From the NCBI RefSeq assembly GCF_024273195.1, contig NZ_JAMZCU010000001.1, positions 248,001 to 312,000 on the forward strand: 64,000 nt of DNA. The letters are read 5' to 3'. Shown here in pieces: positions 8,913-16,745 of the stretch (position 1 is the stretch's first letter; each line of letters starts with the position of its first letter). The notes under the pieces are model-generated. The model ran no database searches and was not told where the DNA came from. It saw nothing but the letters and a program-made list of their open reading frames with translations. The position numbers were made by a program, and so were the translations under genes. This DNA comes from Devosia ureilytica (GTDB lineage Bacteria > Pseudomonadota > Alphaproteobacteria > Rhizobiales > Devosiaceae).

Positions 8913-10178
8913 ATGAGTATTCGCGTTTTCCCGCGGACCCATAAAAGTGCGGTCGCCGTTGCCGGTGTCATGATCGCCGCCGTTGGATTGTCCGGTTGTT
9001 CCAGTCTCGGAGGGCGCGCCTTTAGCGACTCTACGGTGACCGGTTCCACGGCACAGTCCAGCCCGACATCTCTCAATCAGCCCATGCCGCCGACGCTTGG
9101 TGCACCGCAGGGTGTGCAACTCGCGAGCATGGAATTCCTGCCGCCGGCCAATGTCGGCACGTCCTGGACAGGTGGCAATACGCTGCCGCCTGCGCCGGTC
9201 GGCAATGGGTTTATGCAGCCATCCGGCGTGACCTCGCCAATTGGCACGGTTCAGACCCAGGCCCTTCCTGCTTTGAGTTCGTCGTCATCTATGGGAGCCA
9301 CGCAAGCCATGCCTGCTCAGCAAAACCTCGCCCCGCTGCCGGCCGTTCCTGCTGCCGTCGCCATGGGCAATCCCTCGACCGCCGCATTGCCAGTCAATTC
9401 GAGTGTTCCTGTACAGGCTACGGCCAGCGCCAACGCCTATACCCACACGATTGCAGGCGGCGAATCGCTCTACACAATCGCCCGAAAGTACGATGTGACC
9501 ACCCAGGCCATCGTTCATGCCAATGGTTTGAGTTCACCTGACAAGATCATTGTGGGCCAGAAGATCATCATTCCGGGCCGTTCCGATCTGGTGAACACGG
9601 CCAGTGTGCAGGTTGCCAGCGCGTCTCCGCAGGCGGCCGCGCCGTCCCTGCCGGCTGCCCGTCCGACTAATCTGGCCAGCACCAATGTCCTGCAGTCTGC
9701 AACAGCACCGGCTCCAGTCGCGACGCCTGTCGTGGCGCCGGCTCAGGCCACTCCTGCCGCTGCGCCCACGCAAATGGCCGCTGTGCCAGCAGCGCAGCCT
9801 GAAGTCACCGCCAGTGACAAATTCCGTTGGCCGGTCTCGGGTCGTGTCATCACCGATTTTGCAGCTTCGCGCGGCACCGGCATCAATATCGACGTTCCGG
9901 AAGGCTCGACCGTCAAGGCCGCCGATGGCGGCACGGTGATCTACGTGGGCTCGGGTGTCGAGGGCTATGGCAATCTCGTGCTGATCCGCCATCCCAATGG
10001 CTACGTGTCGGCCTATGCCCACCTTGCCTCTATGAGCGTGGCCAAGGGTGCCGTGGTCAACGGCGGCGACGCCATCGGTGCTGTCGGCCAGACTGGCTCG
10101 GTCTCCCGCCCTCAGCTCCACTTCGAGCTGCGCAAAGGCGCGACCCCGGTCGATCCCGTGCCGTTGCTCGCAAGCTGA
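8913..10178 (+). CDS. LysM/LytM (M23-fold) lipoprotein, NlpD-like
   Basis: Predicted lipoprotein: signal peptide with lipobox LSGC (Cys near residue 29), a disordered Pro/Ala/Gln region, one LysM domain (YTHTIAGGESLYTIARKYDV to IIIPG) and a C-terminal M23 fold (FRWPVSGRVITDF to the end). The M23 metal site looks lost. The usual H-x-G-I-D motif reads TGINID, and the usual HLHFE reads QLHFE. That is the pattern of NlpD/EnvC-type factors, which activate N-acetylmuramoyl amidases rather than cut peptidoglycan, and an amidase is encoded at 47801-49030. Assignment as an activator is inference. A strong terminator follows. Confidence 0.88.
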   Translation: MSIRVFPRTHKSAVAVAGVMIAAVGLSGCSSLGGRAFSDSTVTGSTAQSSPTSLNQPMPPTLGAPQGVQLASMEFLPPANVGTSWTGGNTLPPAPVGNGFMQPSGVTSPIGTVQTQALPALSSSSSMGATQAMPAQQNLAPLPAVPAAVAMGNPSTAALPVNSSVPVQATASANAYTHTIAGGESLYTIARKYDVTTQAIVHANGLSSPDKIIVGQKIIIPGRSDLVNTASVQVASASPQAAAPSLPAARPTNLASTNVLQSATAPAPVATPVVAPAQATPAAAPTQMAAVPAAQPEVTASDKFRWPVSGRVITDFAASRGTGINIDVPEGSTVKAADGGTVIYVGSGVEGYGNLVLIRHPNGYVSAYAHLASMSVAKGAVVNGGDAIGAVGQTGSVSRPQLHFELRKGATPVDPVPLLAS

Positions 10179-10204
10179 CTGCAGACTAACCTCCAGTATC
10201 GGGA

Positions 10205-10235
10205 AAAGGCCGGGCGTGGTGCTCCGGCCTTTTTC
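10205..10235 (+). terminator. Rho-independent terminator after the LytM lipoprotein gene
   Basis: AAAGGCCGG pairs perfectly with CCGGCCTTT across a 10-base loop, followed by TTTTTC. On the minus strand the hairpin is also followed by TTTTCCC, so it may act in both directions for the convergent ATPase gene. Confidence 0.85.
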
Positions 10236-10242
10236 TTTTGTC

Positions 10243-11109
10243 TTACGAAACCGCCTTGCCTTCTTCGCCTGCCAGCGTGCGCACCAGCTGGATCGCGACA
10301 CGGCCTGATCGCGCTCCGCGCGTCGCCGACCATTCTATGGCCCGCGCCCGCAGCGTCTCGGCATCGATCTCCAGCCCATAATATTCGGCATAGCCTGAGA
10401 CCATCGCCAAATAGTTGTCCTGATCCGAGTTGTGGAAACCCAGCCACAGCCCGAATCGATCCGAGAGCGACACCTTCTCCTCGACTGCCTCCCCCGGATT
10501 GATCGCTGTCGAACGCTCGTTCTCGATCATCTCGCGTGGCATAAGGTGGCGGCGGTTCGAGGTAGCGTAGAACAACACATTGTCCGGTCGGCCTTCCAAC
10601 CCGCCATCAAGAATGGTCTTGAGCGACTTGTAGCTGGTCTCGCCACTGTCAAAACTGAGATCGTCGCAAAAGACTATGAACCGTGCCTCTTGCCCCGAGA
10701 TCGCGCGCATTAAAAGCGGCAGAGTTTCCAGGTCCTCTCGTGCAATCTCAATCAAAACCAGCCGAGCGAACCCGTCGCGGGCCTCGATTTCGGCGTGGAT
10801 GGCCTTGACCAGCGAGCTCTTGCCCATGCCGCGTGCGCCCCACAGCAGGGCATTGTTCGCCCCGTGGCCCCTGGCAAACTGCTCGGTATTGGTCACAAGG
10901 ATGTTACGGACTTGGTCGATGCCCTTGAGCATGGCCAGGGGCACACGGCTGACTTTTGGCACGGGCAACAGCGTGCCGCTATCGCCCTGCCAGTGGTAGG
11001 CATTTTCCGGCCCGAGCACGAAACCCTTGTCTGCGCTATCAGCGCTCATCGCCTGCGCTATGGTTTCAAGCGCATCGGCAATCCTGCCCAGAAAATCCTT
11101 GGTCTTCAC
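10243..11109 (-). CDS. DUF815-family AAA+ ATPase
   Basis: A 288-residue P-loop ATPase of the DUF815 family, which is widespread in alphaproteobacteria and of unknown cellular function. Walker A is WGARGMGKSSLVKA (near residue 90). Walker B is FIVFCDDLSFD. A sensor-like YATSNRRHLMP and an arginine-rich C-terminal helix (RSGRVAIQLVRTL) follow. It is transcribed towards the LytM gene, sharing the terminator region. The yajC gene starts 199 bases away in the opposite direction. Confidence 0.9.
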   Translation of the reverse strand: MKTKDFLGRIADALETIAQAMSADSADKGFVLGPENAYHWQGDSGTLLPVPKVSRVPLAMLKGIDQVRNILVTNTEQFARGHGANNALLWGARGMGKSSLVKAIHAEIEARDGFARLVLIEIAREDLETLPLLMRAISGQEARFIVFCDDLSFDSGETSYKSLKTILDGGLEGRPDNVLFYATSNRRHLMPREMIENERSTAINPGEAVEEKVSLSDRFGLWLGFHNSDQDNYLAMVSGYAEYYGLEIDAETLRARAIEWSATRGARSGRVAIQLVRTLAGEEGKAVS

Positions 11110-11308
11110 CCGTTCCGTCCTTCAGCTTTAGCGCGGCAATCTGCGCGTCCTTATTGGCTTTGCAATCATGCAACCCCAAATGTATAGTCCGCGCGATTTT
11201 GGCCGGGGCGCAAGTGCATGACTGCGCGATAGCGTCCACCGCCTGAACTGCCAGGTGCGGGCGGCCCCATCCTCCAACACAAAAAAGAATCGATTAGGAG
11301 TACGCTTG

Positions 11309-11656
11309 ATGTTTGTAACGCCCGCCTATGCACAGGATGCGGTTGGGGCCACCGGTGGCATGGCTGACATTTTCATCCAGCTGATGCCGATCGCCCTGCT
11401 GGTGGTTATCTTCTGGTTGCTGATCTTCCGTCCGCAGCAGAAGCGTCTCAAGGCCCAGCAGGCCATGCTCTCATCCATCCGTCGCGGCGACACCGTCGTC
11501 ACCACCGGCGGCATCGTGGGCAAGGTGACCAAGGCTGTCGACGGCGAAGACCTCGAAGTCGAGGTTGCGACTGGCGTCAAGGTCAAGGTCGTGCGTGGCA
11601 TGGTTGCCGACGTGCGCTCCAAGTCCGAGCCGGTCAACGACAACAAGCCAGCCTAA
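11309..11656 (+). CDS. yajC: Preprotein translocase subunit YajC
   Basis: Small single-pass partner of SecDF in the Sec holotranslocon. The short N-terminus (MFVTPAYAQD) is followed by the membrane helix LMPIALLVVIFWLLIFRPQQKR and the cytosolic YajC domain (MLSSIRRGDTVVTTGGIVGKV). The start at ATG 11309 is supported by AGGAG 9-13 bases upstream. It is 115 residues long. It precedes secDF, with a terminator-like hairpin between them. Confidence 0.96.
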   Translation: MFVTPAYAQDAVGATGGMADIFIQLMPIALLVVIFWLLIFRPQQKRLKAQQAMLSSIRRGDTVVTTGGIVGKVTKAVDGEDLEVEVATGVKVKVVRGMVADVRSKSEPVNDNKPA

Positions 11657-11675
11657 GACGTTCATTGCGTGCCCG

Positions 11676-11704
11676 CCGGAGCCCACGGGCTCCGGTTTCG
11701 TTTT
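11676..11704 (+). terminator. Terminator or attenuator between yajC and secDF
   Basis: CCGGAGCCC and GGGCTCCGG form a near-continuous palindrome (effective 8-bp stem with a CACG loop) followed by TTTCGTTTT. Its position 20 bases after yajC and 17 before secDF suggests partial termination that would set yajC expression above secDF. Confidence 0.65.
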
Positions 11705-11720
11705 CAGGACCTTCTTCCCC

Positions 11721-14270
11721 ATGCAGTCTTCGCCGATCCGTACAGTCGTTATCCTGTTTGCAGCGGTCATTGGGCTGCTGTTCGCGGTGCCCAATTTCCT
11801 CTCCAAGGACGTTGTTGACGCCCTTCCGGGTTGGCTTCCCAAGCAATCCATGGTGCTTGGCCTGGATCTGCAAGGTGGCTCGCACCTGTTGCTTGAAGTC
11901 AACCGCGACAGCATCGTCACCGAGCGGCTATCCGATTTGCGCCGCGACGCGCGAAACGTGCTGGCGAACGAAAATGGCATTGGCAACATCATCACCACGG
12001 ATGTCGCCTCCAACACCATCACTATCGAGCTGACCGATCCCACGCAGAAGGACGCAGCACAAACGGCGGTAGAAGGTCTGCAGAATACGCTGAGCAACGC
12101 GCTTTTTGCCGGGACGGGCACCAATGAGCTGTCCTTCGGTGAAACCGCCGATGGCAAACTGACCATTGGCCTGACGCCCGATGGTATTTCCCAGCGGATG
12201 AGCGCGCTGGTGGCGCAGTCCGTGGAAGTGATCCGCAGCCGTATCGACGAGTTGGGCACCACCGAGCCAACCATTCAGCGCCAGGGTGACACCCGCCTTC
12301 TGGTGCAGGTTCCCGGTTTTGGCGACAGCGAGCGTCTCAAGAACATCATCTCGCAGACAGCGCGCCTCACCTTTCATATGGTGTATCCTGGCCTGACGCC
12401 CGACCAGGCAGAGGCACAGGGCCTGCCGCCTGGGACCATGATCCTGCCCAGCCAGGACGGCACGCGCGAACTTCTCTACGAGGACATCGCCATTGGCGGC
12501 GAGTCGCTCAGCGATGCTCAGCCCAGCTTTGACCAGCAGCGCGGCATTCCCGTGGTCACCTTCCGCTTCGATACGCGCGGCGCCATCACCTTCGGCGAAA
12601 TCACCTCGCAGAGCGTCGGACAGCGATTTGCCATTGTTCTGGACAATACGGTCATCACTGCGCCGGTCATCCAGCAGCCGATCACCGGTGGCTCCGGCCA
12701 GATCAGCGGCAGCTTCACCACTGCTTCGGCAAATGACCTTGCTGTGTTGTTGAGGGCTGGTGCATTGCCGGCCAGCCTCGATGTGGTCGAAGAACGCTCG
12801 GTTGGTCCGAGCCTGGGTGCCGACTCCGTGCGCGGCGGCGTTATTGCCGGCATTATCGGCGGCGTCTCAACCGTTCTGTTCATGCTGATCGCCTATGGCA
12901 CCTTCGGCGCCTTCGCCAACCTGGCGCTGATTCTCAATATCGGCCTGGTCATTGGGGCGCTGTCGGCTCTGGGCGCCACCCTGACCCTGCCGGGTATTGC
13001 CGGCATCGTGCTGACCATGGGCATGGCCGTGGATGCCAACGTGCTGATCTTTGAGCGCATGCGCGAGGAACAAGCCGCGGGCAGGGGTGCTGTTCAATCC
13101 ATTCAGGCCGGTTTCCAGAACGCCATGAGCGCCATCCTGGACTCCAATGTCACCACATTCATTGCAGCCGTGGTTCTGTTCTTCCTTGGCTCCGGTCCGG
13201 TCCAGGGCTTCGCCGTGACGCTGGCCATCGGTATTTTGACCACGCTGTTCACGGCCTACTTCATCACCATGCTGATCATTGGCCGCTGGTACACCTGGCG
13301 CCGGCCCAAGAAACTCAAGATCCAGCTGTTGCGCCTGATACCGGACGATACCACGGTGCCGTTCATGAGCTGGCGGCGCATCGCCATCATCGCTTCCATG
13401 GTGCTGACCCTGGGATCAGTGGGCCTTTTCTTCATCCACGGCATGAACCTGGGCATCGACTTCAAGGGTGGCACCTCCGTCGAAGTTCAGCATCAGGATG
13501 GACCGGCCGATGTCGGCCATATCCGCGAACTGCTTAGCGCACTCGATCTGGGTGACGTTCAGGTGCAGGGCTTCGGGACGCCTGAAGATGTGTTGATCCG
13601 CATCGAACTACAGGATGGCGGTCCCGAGGCGCAGCAGGCTGCCGTCGACTCGGTGGTGACGACTTTGGCTACCGAAAACTACGAACTGCGACGGACCGAG
13701 GCCGTCAGTGGTACGGTTTCCAGCGAATTGGCATTGTCCAGCACCATCGGCCTTTCCGTCGCGGTGCTCGGCATCCTGATTTATCTCTGGTTCCGCTTTG
13801 AGTGGCAGTTTGCGGTCGGTGCCGTGGTCTCGACCCTGCACGACGTTGTCCTCACTCTGGGCTTTTTCTCGCTTACCGGGATCGAGTTCAACCAGTCCAG
13901 CATCGCGGCCATACTCACCATTGTGGGCTATTCGCTCAACGATACGGTGGTGGTCTATGACCGCGTCCGCGAATTCCAGCGAAAGTATCGCAAGATCCCG
14001 CTGGTCGACCTGCTTGATCGTGCCATCAACTCAACCCTGTCTCGCACCGTGCTGACCGGTCCCACGACCCTGTTTGCCCTCCTGGCTCTGGCAGTGTTCG
14101 GCGGTGAGGTGATCCAGAGCTTTGTGCTCTCAATGATCTTTGGCGTGCTGATCGGCACCTATTCGTCAATTTTCATTGCCGCGCCGATCCTGGTCAATCT
14201 CGGCCTCAAAGACCGGCCGGAACCGGAAACCGAAGCCAAGGAAAAGTCTGTCGATGGCGCTGCCGTCTGA
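11721..14270 (+). CDS. secDF: Fused protein translocase subunits SecD-SecF
   Basis: An 849-residue SecD-SecF fusion that uses proton motive force to complete Sec-dependent export. The SecD half has a first membrane helix at the N-terminus (VVILFAAVIGLLFAVPNF), the GLDLQGGSHLLLEV motif, the periplasmic P1 domain and the five-helix block ending near NVTTFIAAVVLFFLGSGP. The SecF half begins at about FMSWRRIAIIASMV, with GIDFKGGTSVEV and SLNDTVVVYDRVRE. ATG 11721 gives the canonical SecD N-terminus. The 3' end overlaps the Mth938 gene by 17 bases. Confidence 0.96.
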   Translation: MQSSPIRTVVILFAAVIGLLFAVPNFLSKDVVDALPGWLPKQSMVLGLDLQGGSHLLLEVNRDSIVTERLSDLRRDARNVLANENGIGNIITTDVASNTITIELTDPTQKDAAQTAVEGLQNTLSNALFAGTGTNELSFGETADGKLTIGLTPDGISQRMSALVAQSVEVIRSRIDELGTTEPTIQRQGDTRLLVQVPGFGDSERLKNIISQTARLTFHMVYPGLTPDQAEAQGLPPGTMILPSQDGTRELLYEDIAIGGESLSDAQPSFDQQRGIPVVTFRFDTRGAITFGEITSQSVGQRFAIVLDNTVITAPVIQQPITGGSGQISGSFTTASANDLAVLLRAGALPASLDVVEERSVGPSLGADSVRGGVIAGIIGGVSTVLFMLIAYGTFGAFANLALILNIGLVIGALSALGATLTLPGIAGIVLTMGMAVDANVLIFERMREEQAAGRGAVQSIQAGFQNAMSAILDSNVTTFIAAVVLFFLGSGPVQGFAVTLAIGILTTLFTAYFITMLIIGRWYTWRRPKKLKIQLLRLIPDDTTVPFMSWRRIAIIASMVLTLGSVGLFFIHGMNLGIDFKGGTSVEVQHQDGPADVGHIRELLSALDLGDVQVQGFGTPEDVLIRIELQDGGPEAQQAAVDSVVTTLATENYELRRTEAVSGTVSSELALSSTIGLSVAVLGILIYLWFRFEWQFAVGAVVSTLHDVVLTLGFFSLTGIEFNQSSIAAILTIVGYSLNDTVVVYDRVREFQRKYRKIPLVDLLDRAINSTLSRTVLTGPTTLFALLALAVFGGEVIQSFVLSMIFGVLIGTYSSIFIAAPILVNLGLKDRPEPETEAKEKSVDGAAV

Positions 14271-14661
14271 AACCGCGTCCGGCGCGGGAGGACGCTTCCC
14301 GCGACAGGTTGGCATAGATGCTTATGGCAATGGTGGCTTCCGCTTTGCCGAGATGTCGCACAAGGGCTCCTTGCTTTGCCTGCCTGATGGCATGTCCGGC
14401 TGGGACATGCCATCGGCGGCCGAGCTGACACTTGAAAGCCTCGCGCCTGTGTTGGAACAGGCGCAAGGCCTCGACGTGCTGTTGATCGGCTTGGGCAGCG
14501 ACATTGTCGCCATCGACCCGGCCATCCGCCATGCGTTCAGGGATCGTAAGGTCATTATCGAGGCCACCCAAACGGGCGGTGCCGTGCGCACATACAATGT
14601 TCTTTTGGCCGAGCAGCGGGCCGTTGGTGCGGCGCTGATCGCCGTCGAGAACGCCCGCTGA
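14254..14661 (+). CDS. Mth938-like domain protein (DUF498)
   Basis: A 135-residue protein of the Mth938/NDUFAF3-like family. Recognisable are IDAYGNGGFRFAEMSHKGSLL, the LLIGLGSDI strand and the C-terminal GAVRTYNVLLAEQRAVGAALI. The human homologue assists assembly of respiratory complex I. The bacterial role is unproven. ATG 14254 lies inside secDF (17-base overlap) with an AAGGA site, and the TGA shares one base with the following gene. Its pairing with an NDUFAF6-like gene downstream supports a complex I link. Confidence 0.88.
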   Translation: MALPSETASGAGGRFPRQVGIDAYGNGGFRFAEMSHKGSLLCLPDGMSGWDMPSAAELTLESLAPVLEQAQGLDVLLIGLGSDIVAIDPAIRHAFRDRKVIIEATQTGGAVRTYNVLLAEQRAVGAALIAVENAR

Positions 14662-15503
14662 TGGCAGGTGAGAGTTTAGACTTTGCCGCCAAGGCGCTGC
14701 GCGAGAACGATCGCGACCGCTATCTGGCGACACTGGTGCTGCCCGCCGCAGCGCGTCCCGGCATTGCAGCGCTCTATGCCTTCAATGCCGACATTGCCGC
14801 CATTCGGGAGCGTGTCTCAGGTCCGCAGCCCGGCGAGATCCGCTTGCAATGGTGGAACGATGCGCTCACCGGCAATGGCCATGGTGCGGTGCGTCAGAAC
14901 CCGCTGGCCGATGCGCTGCTGGACACGGTAGAGCGCTACGGCCTGCCCATTGGCACCTTGCAGCGGCTGATCGGCGCCCGTCGCTTCGATCTCTATGACG
15001 ACCCCATGCCCGACCTCGGGACCTTCGAGGGCTACGCGGGCGAAACGGCCTCCACCCTGTTCCAGCTCTCGGCCATGATTCTCAACGATGGTGCTCCGGT
15101 CGAGCCGGGCGATGCTGCTGGCCATCTGGGTGTCGCGCAGGCGATGATCGGTCATCTGCGCGCCTTTGGCCGCATATCCGCCCAAGGCCGCATCATGTTG
15201 CCCTGGTCCATATTGGAAGCAAATGGGGTAACAGAAGGCGAAATTTTCGCTGGGCAGCAAAGCGAAGGCCTCCATGCGGCATTGAGTCAGGTCGCCGAAC
15301 TCGCAGTCGGTCACTTGAGCAAGGCTCGGGCGGCAATTGCGCAGCTGCCAGCCACTCTACGCCCCGCTTTCGCGGCGATTGTCCTGCTCGAAACGCAACT
15401 GAAGTCGTGGCAAAACAACAGCAATGTTTTTGCTGTCCCGGCCGACGATGCCGATTGGCGCAAGATCGCGCGCCTTGCCTGGTGGAGCCTGAAGAACAGG
15501 TAG
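14661..15503 (+). CDS. Squalene/phytoene synthase-family protein (NDUFAF6-like)
   Basis: A 280-residue member of the trans-isoprenyl diphosphate synthase fold. DRDRYLATLVLPAAARPGIAALYAFNADIAAIRE holds the region of the first Asp-rich motif, but the motif is weak (NADIAAIRE), and FEGYAGETASTLFQLSA is a typical core helix. No other carotenoid or hopanoid genes are nearby. The upstream Mth938/NDUFAF3-type gene makes a complex I assembly role (NDUFAF6 group) more likely than terpenoid synthesis. That is inference from context. The start overlaps the upstream stop by one base. Confidence 0.82.
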   Translation: MAGESLDFAAKALRENDRDRYLATLVLPAAARPGIAALYAFNADIAAIRERVSGPQPGEIRLQWWNDALTGNGHGAVRQNPLADALLDTVERYGLPIGTLQRLIGARRFDLYDDPMPDLGTFEGYAGETASTLFQLSAMILNDGAPVEPGDAAGHLGVAQAMIGHLRAFGRISAQGRIMLPWSILEANGVTEGEIFAGQQSEGLHAALSQVAELAVGHLSKARAAIAQLPATLRPAFAAIVLLETQLKSWQNNSNVFAVPADDADWRKIARLAWWSLKNR

Positions 15504-15774
15504 ACCGCGCCCAGGCCGCTCACCTACAAGTCTGCGGTAATTGTCGCGCTGTGTGGATTCGAACCGAGGCCAGCAATCAGCGGCCCGCCATCGAGACAAT
15601 TCACGAGGGAGAATTCTTAAACCAGTCACACGGTTTGGGATTCCAGCATTGGACTATTGGGTCCCCGAGCGGATAACTCGACCCGCGTTGGCAAACTCAA
15701 ATCTCCAGCAATGACTCGCGCATGTGTCGGAAGGTTCAAAGTGTGATTGGCTCCCACCCCGGAACGGTTCGGGC

Positions 15775-16488
15775 TTATTCCACCGACAGAAGAGCCTCCC
15801 TGAGGGGGCGCTCCGCATAGGAGCGCAGGTCGAGGTCGGTTTCGATATGGTCGATATGGGTGAGGACGAGGCGGCTGGCGCCCTCGGCGTCACGGTCGCG
15901 GAGCGCCGCGACAATATCGCCATGCTCATTGTGGCCGCAGCTCGACGCGCCGGTGCGCCCGTAGAGCGCAATGACCAGGGAGGACCGCGCGATCAGCTCT
16001 TCCATGAAACGCCGCATGATGGGGTTGCCAGCAACATCGGCCAGAAGAATGTGAAACTCTCCCGATGCCCGAATGGCAGCACGGCGCGAGGCGGGACCGC
16101 GCTCCTGCAGGAGCCGGGTCTCTTCTTCGAGGCAAGCGTCAAAGCGCGCGAAAGCTTCGGCCGTGGCCTGGTTGGCCGCTATACGGGCAATGCCGGCCTC
16201 AATCTGACGACGGGCTTCAAACAGCTGCCTTGCTTCTTCCGGACTCGGGCTGGCGACAAAGGCGCCACGATTGCGCTCAGCGCGCACTAGGCCTTCAAAG
16301 GTCAGTGACTGCAAAGCGGCGCGCACCACGGTGCGGCTCACATCAAACAGCTTTCCCACTTCTGCTTCCGACAGCTTGGTGCCCGGCACCAGTCGGTGCT
16401 CGATAATGGCGTCGCGCAACTGATCGCGAATGACCATTGCCCGGTCATCGGACTGTACTGCGGTTTCAGAGAAAGAAGTTTGGGTCAT
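15775..16488 (-). CDS. GntR-family transcriptional regulator (FCD subfamily)
   Basis: A 237-residue regulator with an N-terminal winged helix (LRDAIIEHRLVPGTKLSEAEVGKLFDVSRTVVRAAL) and a C-terminal all-helical FCD ligand domain (ARQLFEARRQIEAGIARIAA, then FHILLADVAGNPIMRRFMEEL). FCD regulators bind organic acids, amino acids and related metabolites. It is divergent from the ABC transporter operon that starts at 16746, which it most probably controls. An 18-base palindrome of GntR type lies in the divergent region at 16561-16578. In Klebsiella a GntR gene sits with an allantoin racemase gene (hpx locus), a similar combination. Confidence 0.92.
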   Translation of the reverse strand: MTQTSFSETAVQSDDRAMVIRDQLRDAIIEHRLVPGTKLSEAEVGKLFDVSRTVVRAALQSLTFEGLVRAERNRGAFVASPSPEEARQLFEARRQIEAGIARIAANQATAEAFARFDACLEEETRLLQERGPASRRAAIRASGEFHILLADVAGNPIMRRFMEELIARSSLVIALYGRTGASSCGHNEHGDIVAALRDRDAEGASRLVLTHIDHIETDLDLRSYAERPLREALLSVE

Positions 16489-16560
16489 GATTCACCTGAC
16501 CATTCTCATAGGAGCATTTAGCGCGCAGTGAAAGCAAAAGATCGCCGCCAAAGCACATCA

Positions 16561-16578
16561 CAGATTGCATACAATCTG
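16561..16578. promoter_or_regulatory. Candidate operator of the GntR regulator
   Basis: CAGATTGCATACAATCTG is a perfect 7-4-7 palindrome. Its core, ATTG-CATA-CAAT, is close to the ATTGTATACAAT type of site bound by FCD-subfamily GntR proteins. It lies 73 bases before the gntR start and about 150 bases upstream of the expected sigma-54 transcription start, a place where it could control both genes. Confidence 0.6.
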
Positions 16579-16654
16579 ACCGCCGTAGTGTCGACATGTG
16601 ATCAATGATTAGGCATTCAGTGCAATAGGTGTTTTCCTGAGCACATAGATCGTT

Positions 16655-16668
16655 CAACTAAATAGTTG
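16655..16668. promoter_or_regulatory. Palindrome upstream of the sigma-54 promoter of operon 1
   Basis: CAACTAAATAGTTG is a perfect 6-2-6 palindrome centred about 41 bases upstream of the -24 element. Its ACTAAAT core also appears at 23631-23637, at about the same distance (39 bases) from the second sigma-54 promoter. It could be an activator or bending-protein site. No family is assigned. Confidence 0.35.
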
Positions 16669-16702
16669 TGTTTTCAGTCACTTAAGCCTCGGTAGGGGCA
16701 AT

Positions 16703-16717
16703 TGGCACGCTGGTTGC
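16703..16717 (+). promoter_or_regulatory. Sigma-54 (-24/-12) promoter of operon 1
   Basis: TGGCACGCTGGTTGC matches the sigma-54 consensus TGGCACG-N4-TTGC at every conserved base, with an A after the GC. Transcription would start near 16729, giving a leader of about 17 bases that holds the AAGGGGG ribosome site before ATG 16746. Confidence 0.85.
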
Positions 16718-16745
16718 AAAAACAGTCCCGTCAAAGGGGGTGTGG

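Noticed and set aside
10243-11109. DUF815 ATPase as a defence-system component
   Set aside because: It is a widely conserved single gene in alphaproteobacteria, and no effector or other defence genes are adjacent.
14661-15503. Carotenoid (phytoene) biosynthesis locus
   Set aside because: No crtI, crtE or other terpenoid genes are nearby, the Asp-rich motif is weak, and the context with the Mth938/NDUFAF3-like gene favours the NDUFAF6 group.
15545-15570. tRNA T-arm-like sequence (GGTTCGAATCC on the minus strand)
   Set aside because: The T stem pairs at only two positions, and no acceptor, D or anticodon stems can be built around it.
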